Part shown: positions 6,278 through 7,164 of the stretch, one piece after another
Layout of the letters: each line of letters opens with the position of its first letter
Position numbering within the stretch: position 1 is the stretch's first letter
Notes under the pieces: generated by a model
Seen by the model: the letters and a program-made list of their open reading frames with translations, nothing else
Database searches by the model: none
Told to the model about the DNA's origin: nothing
Position numbers and translations under genes: made by a program
Assembly (NCBI GenBank): GCA_027489135.1
Contig: JAIYAI010000620.1
Span: 1 to 7,164, forward strand
Reading direction: 5' to 3'
From: Acetobacteraceae bacterium
GTDB taxonomy: Bacteria; Pseudomonadota; Alphaproteobacteria; Acetobacterales; Acetobacteraceae
Length of the DNA stretch: 7,164 nt

Positions 6278-6559
6278 TCAGCCCGCCTTGGCGGCGACCA
6301 GCTCCTCGATCCGGGTCGCCAGGTTCTTCATGACGAAGTAGTGCTCCGCGGCCGCCTTGCCGTTGTTCACTTCCTGCGTCCACTGCTCGACCGGCACCTT
6401 GATGCCGAAGTCCTTGTCTATGGCGAAGACGATGTCGAGGAAGTCGAGGCTGTCGATCTCGAGATCCTTGATCACATGGCTGTCGGGCAGGATCTTGTCG
6501 CGGTCGACGCCACTGGTCTCGGCGATGATGTCAGCAATGCGGTCGAACGCCGAGGACAT
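6278..6559 (-). CDS. acpXL: AcpXL: specialised acyl carrier protein for very-long-chain acyl groups of lipid A
   Basis: This 93-residue acidic acyl carrier protein has its phosphopantetheine attachment serine at Ser37 in DLEIDSLDFLD. The long tail (EQWTQEVNNGKAAAEHYF, then a charged helix to residue 93) makes it longer than the ordinary AcpP (about 78). Together with DIVFAIDKDFGIKVPVEQW (42-60), which I recognise from rhizobial AcpXL proteins of about 92 residues, it identifies this as AcpXL rather than a housekeeping ACP. It should be loaded by a phosphopantetheinyl transferase encoded elsewhere, carry the chain through elongation and hand it to LpxXL. It is the first gene of the inferred operon. 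GGAGG lies six bases before the ATG. The 93-base gap upstream should hold the operon promoter, but I see no clear -35/-10 pair there. Confidence 0.94.
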   Translation of the reverse strand: MSSAFDRIADIIAETSGVDRDKILPDSHVIKDLEIDSLDFLDIVFAIDKDFGIKVPVEQWTQEVNNGKAAAEHYFVMKNLATRIEELVAAKAG

Positions 6560-6565
6560 GGCGGG

Positions 6566-6570
6566 CCTCC
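6566..6570 (-). promoter_or_regulatory. Ribosome binding site of acpXL
   Basis: GGAGG on the minus strand, six bases before the ATG at 6559. It supports that start and fits strong translation of a carrier protein. Confidence 0.7.
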
Positions 6571-6652
6571 GGAATGGGGGGGCGTCAGGAGGCGCGCTAT
6601 CTGCGCCCGGTCGCCGCGGATGTCCAGCAAGCGTCCGACTCGGGCCGGGCCC

Positions 6653-7164
6653 TCACGTCTCGGGCACGCGGGCCATGAAGCGCTCGACCGTCTGGCACAG
6701 CAGGATGTCGGGCCGCGCGGCCTCCACCGCCGCCCAGTCCACCGCGGGCTGCCAGTGGAAGCGGTACTCGGCGAACCAGCGCGCGAGCCAGCCCGAGAGC
6801 AGCCCCTGGCCGGCATGGACCGTGCCGCAGACCGAATTGCCGAAGGCCATCAGGCGGCGCGGGCTCGGCGCATCCTCCGCCTGCCAGTGCTCGGTGCGGC
6901 CGATATGCCCGCCATCCGGCGGGATGGATTCAGCCAGCAGCCGCGGCTCGGCACCGAAGCGTGCAAAGGCGCGGGCCTGCAGCACAGTCAGGTCCTCGAA
7001 CAGCGGCAGGGGCAGGAATTTCTCGCCGAGGTCGCCCCCGGCGATCTGGCCGCGCTGGAAGCGGCGCCCGAGATCCGGCGGATCCTCCCCGAGGTGCAGC
7101 AGCACCGCACGGGCCAGCGCATGCATGCCGGCCGCCGAGGGATGCGAGTCGAGGCGCCGCAGCA
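6653..7164 (-). CDS. AlgX/AlgJ-like SGNH O-acetyltransferase, C-terminal part (runs off right edge)
   Basis: The frame is open from the right edge to a TGA at 6653, giving 169 visible residues of the C-terminus. An internal Met at 7126 is not the true start, because coding continues upstream as LRRLDSHPSAAG. This holds the Asp-x-His motif of the AlgX/AlgJ family (DSH followed by an Ala-Gly as in DxHW...G). The serine block MAFGNSVCG follows 105 residues later, close to the spacing of about 95 between DxH and Ser in AlgX and AlgJ. The end, RPDILLCQTVERFM, matches the usual PD-VER tail. Such proteins O-acetylate exopolysaccharide in the periplasm. One oddity is Asn instead of Asp in the GDS block. 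The acceptor polymer cannot be told from this fragment. The gap to acpXL is 93 bases on the same strand; whether the genes share a promoter is open. Confidence 0.75.
   Translation of the reverse strand, partial: LRRLDSHPSAAGMHALARAVLLHLGEDPPDLGRRFQRGQIAGGDLGEKFLPLPLFEDLTVLQARAFARFGAEPRLLAESIPPDGGHIGRTEHWQAEDAPSPRRLMAFGNSVCGTVHAGQGLLSGWLARWFAEYRFHWQPAVDWAAVEAARPDILLCQTVERFMARVPET

Noticed and set aside
6571..6652. A possible promoter for acpXL with a TTGCTG-like -35 element.
   Set aside because: The only plausible -10-like sequence (AGATAG) is about 22 bases away, too far for a standard sigma-70 type promoter.
6653..7126. Treating the frame from the Met at 7126 as a complete 157-residue protein.
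   Set aside because: Coding continues upstream to the window edge and includes the conserved DxH motif, so the Met is internal.

Overview
The window is a high-GC (about 70% by eye), densely packed stretch of bacterial chromosome. All eight protein genes I can support lie on the minus strand, so the biological order runs from the right edge to the left. GC content, codon bias and gene content point to an alphaproteobacterium. The long GC-rich intergenic palindromes suggest something like Roseomonas/Acetobacteraceae, Azospirillum or Methylobacterium, but the family is an inference I cannot confirm without a search.

The core (about 6559 down to 957) is a complete six-gene set in the order acpXL - fabZXL - fabF2XL - fabF1XL - adhXL - lpxXL. 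This is the gene order of the rhizobial cluster that builds the very-long-chain (C28 type) hydroxy fatty acid and attaches it to lipid A. AcpXL carries the growing chain. FabF1XL, with the KS-like FabF2XL, condenses two-carbon units. FabZXL dehydrates the 3-hydroxyacyl intermediate. AdhXL, an MDR reductase without a catalytic zinc site, is the best candidate for the enoyl reduction. LpxXL, an LpxL/HtrB-type acyltransferase, transfers the finished chain to lipid A. No ketoreductase and no (omega-1) hydroxylase gene is present in the window. The genes are spaced by 28-177 bases and read as one transcription unit.

The most interesting point is FabF2XL. It has a ketosynthase fold signature but lacks the nucleophilic Cys, the first active-site His and the conserved Lys. 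At the Cys position it has a GEEQAG-type sequence resembling the chain-length factors (KS-beta) of type II polyketide synthases. FabF1XL next to it keeps Cys-His-His. The pair therefore looks like a KS/chain-length-factor heterodimer that could set the unusual chain length.

The edges hold two incomplete genes. On the right (6653-7164) is the C-terminal part of an AlgX/AlgJ-like SGNH O-acetyltransferase. On the left (1-765) is the N-terminal part of a FAD-dependent class A monooxygenase, which begins 191 bases after lpxXL behind a near-perfect Shine-Dalgarno sequence and is probably a separate unit. The two gaps flanking adhXL carry copies of a GC-rich palindromic repeat, and one copy can pair with the adhXL ribosome binding site. 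I saw no RNA gene, CRISPR array, insertion sequence or gene-free stretch longer than 300 bases.
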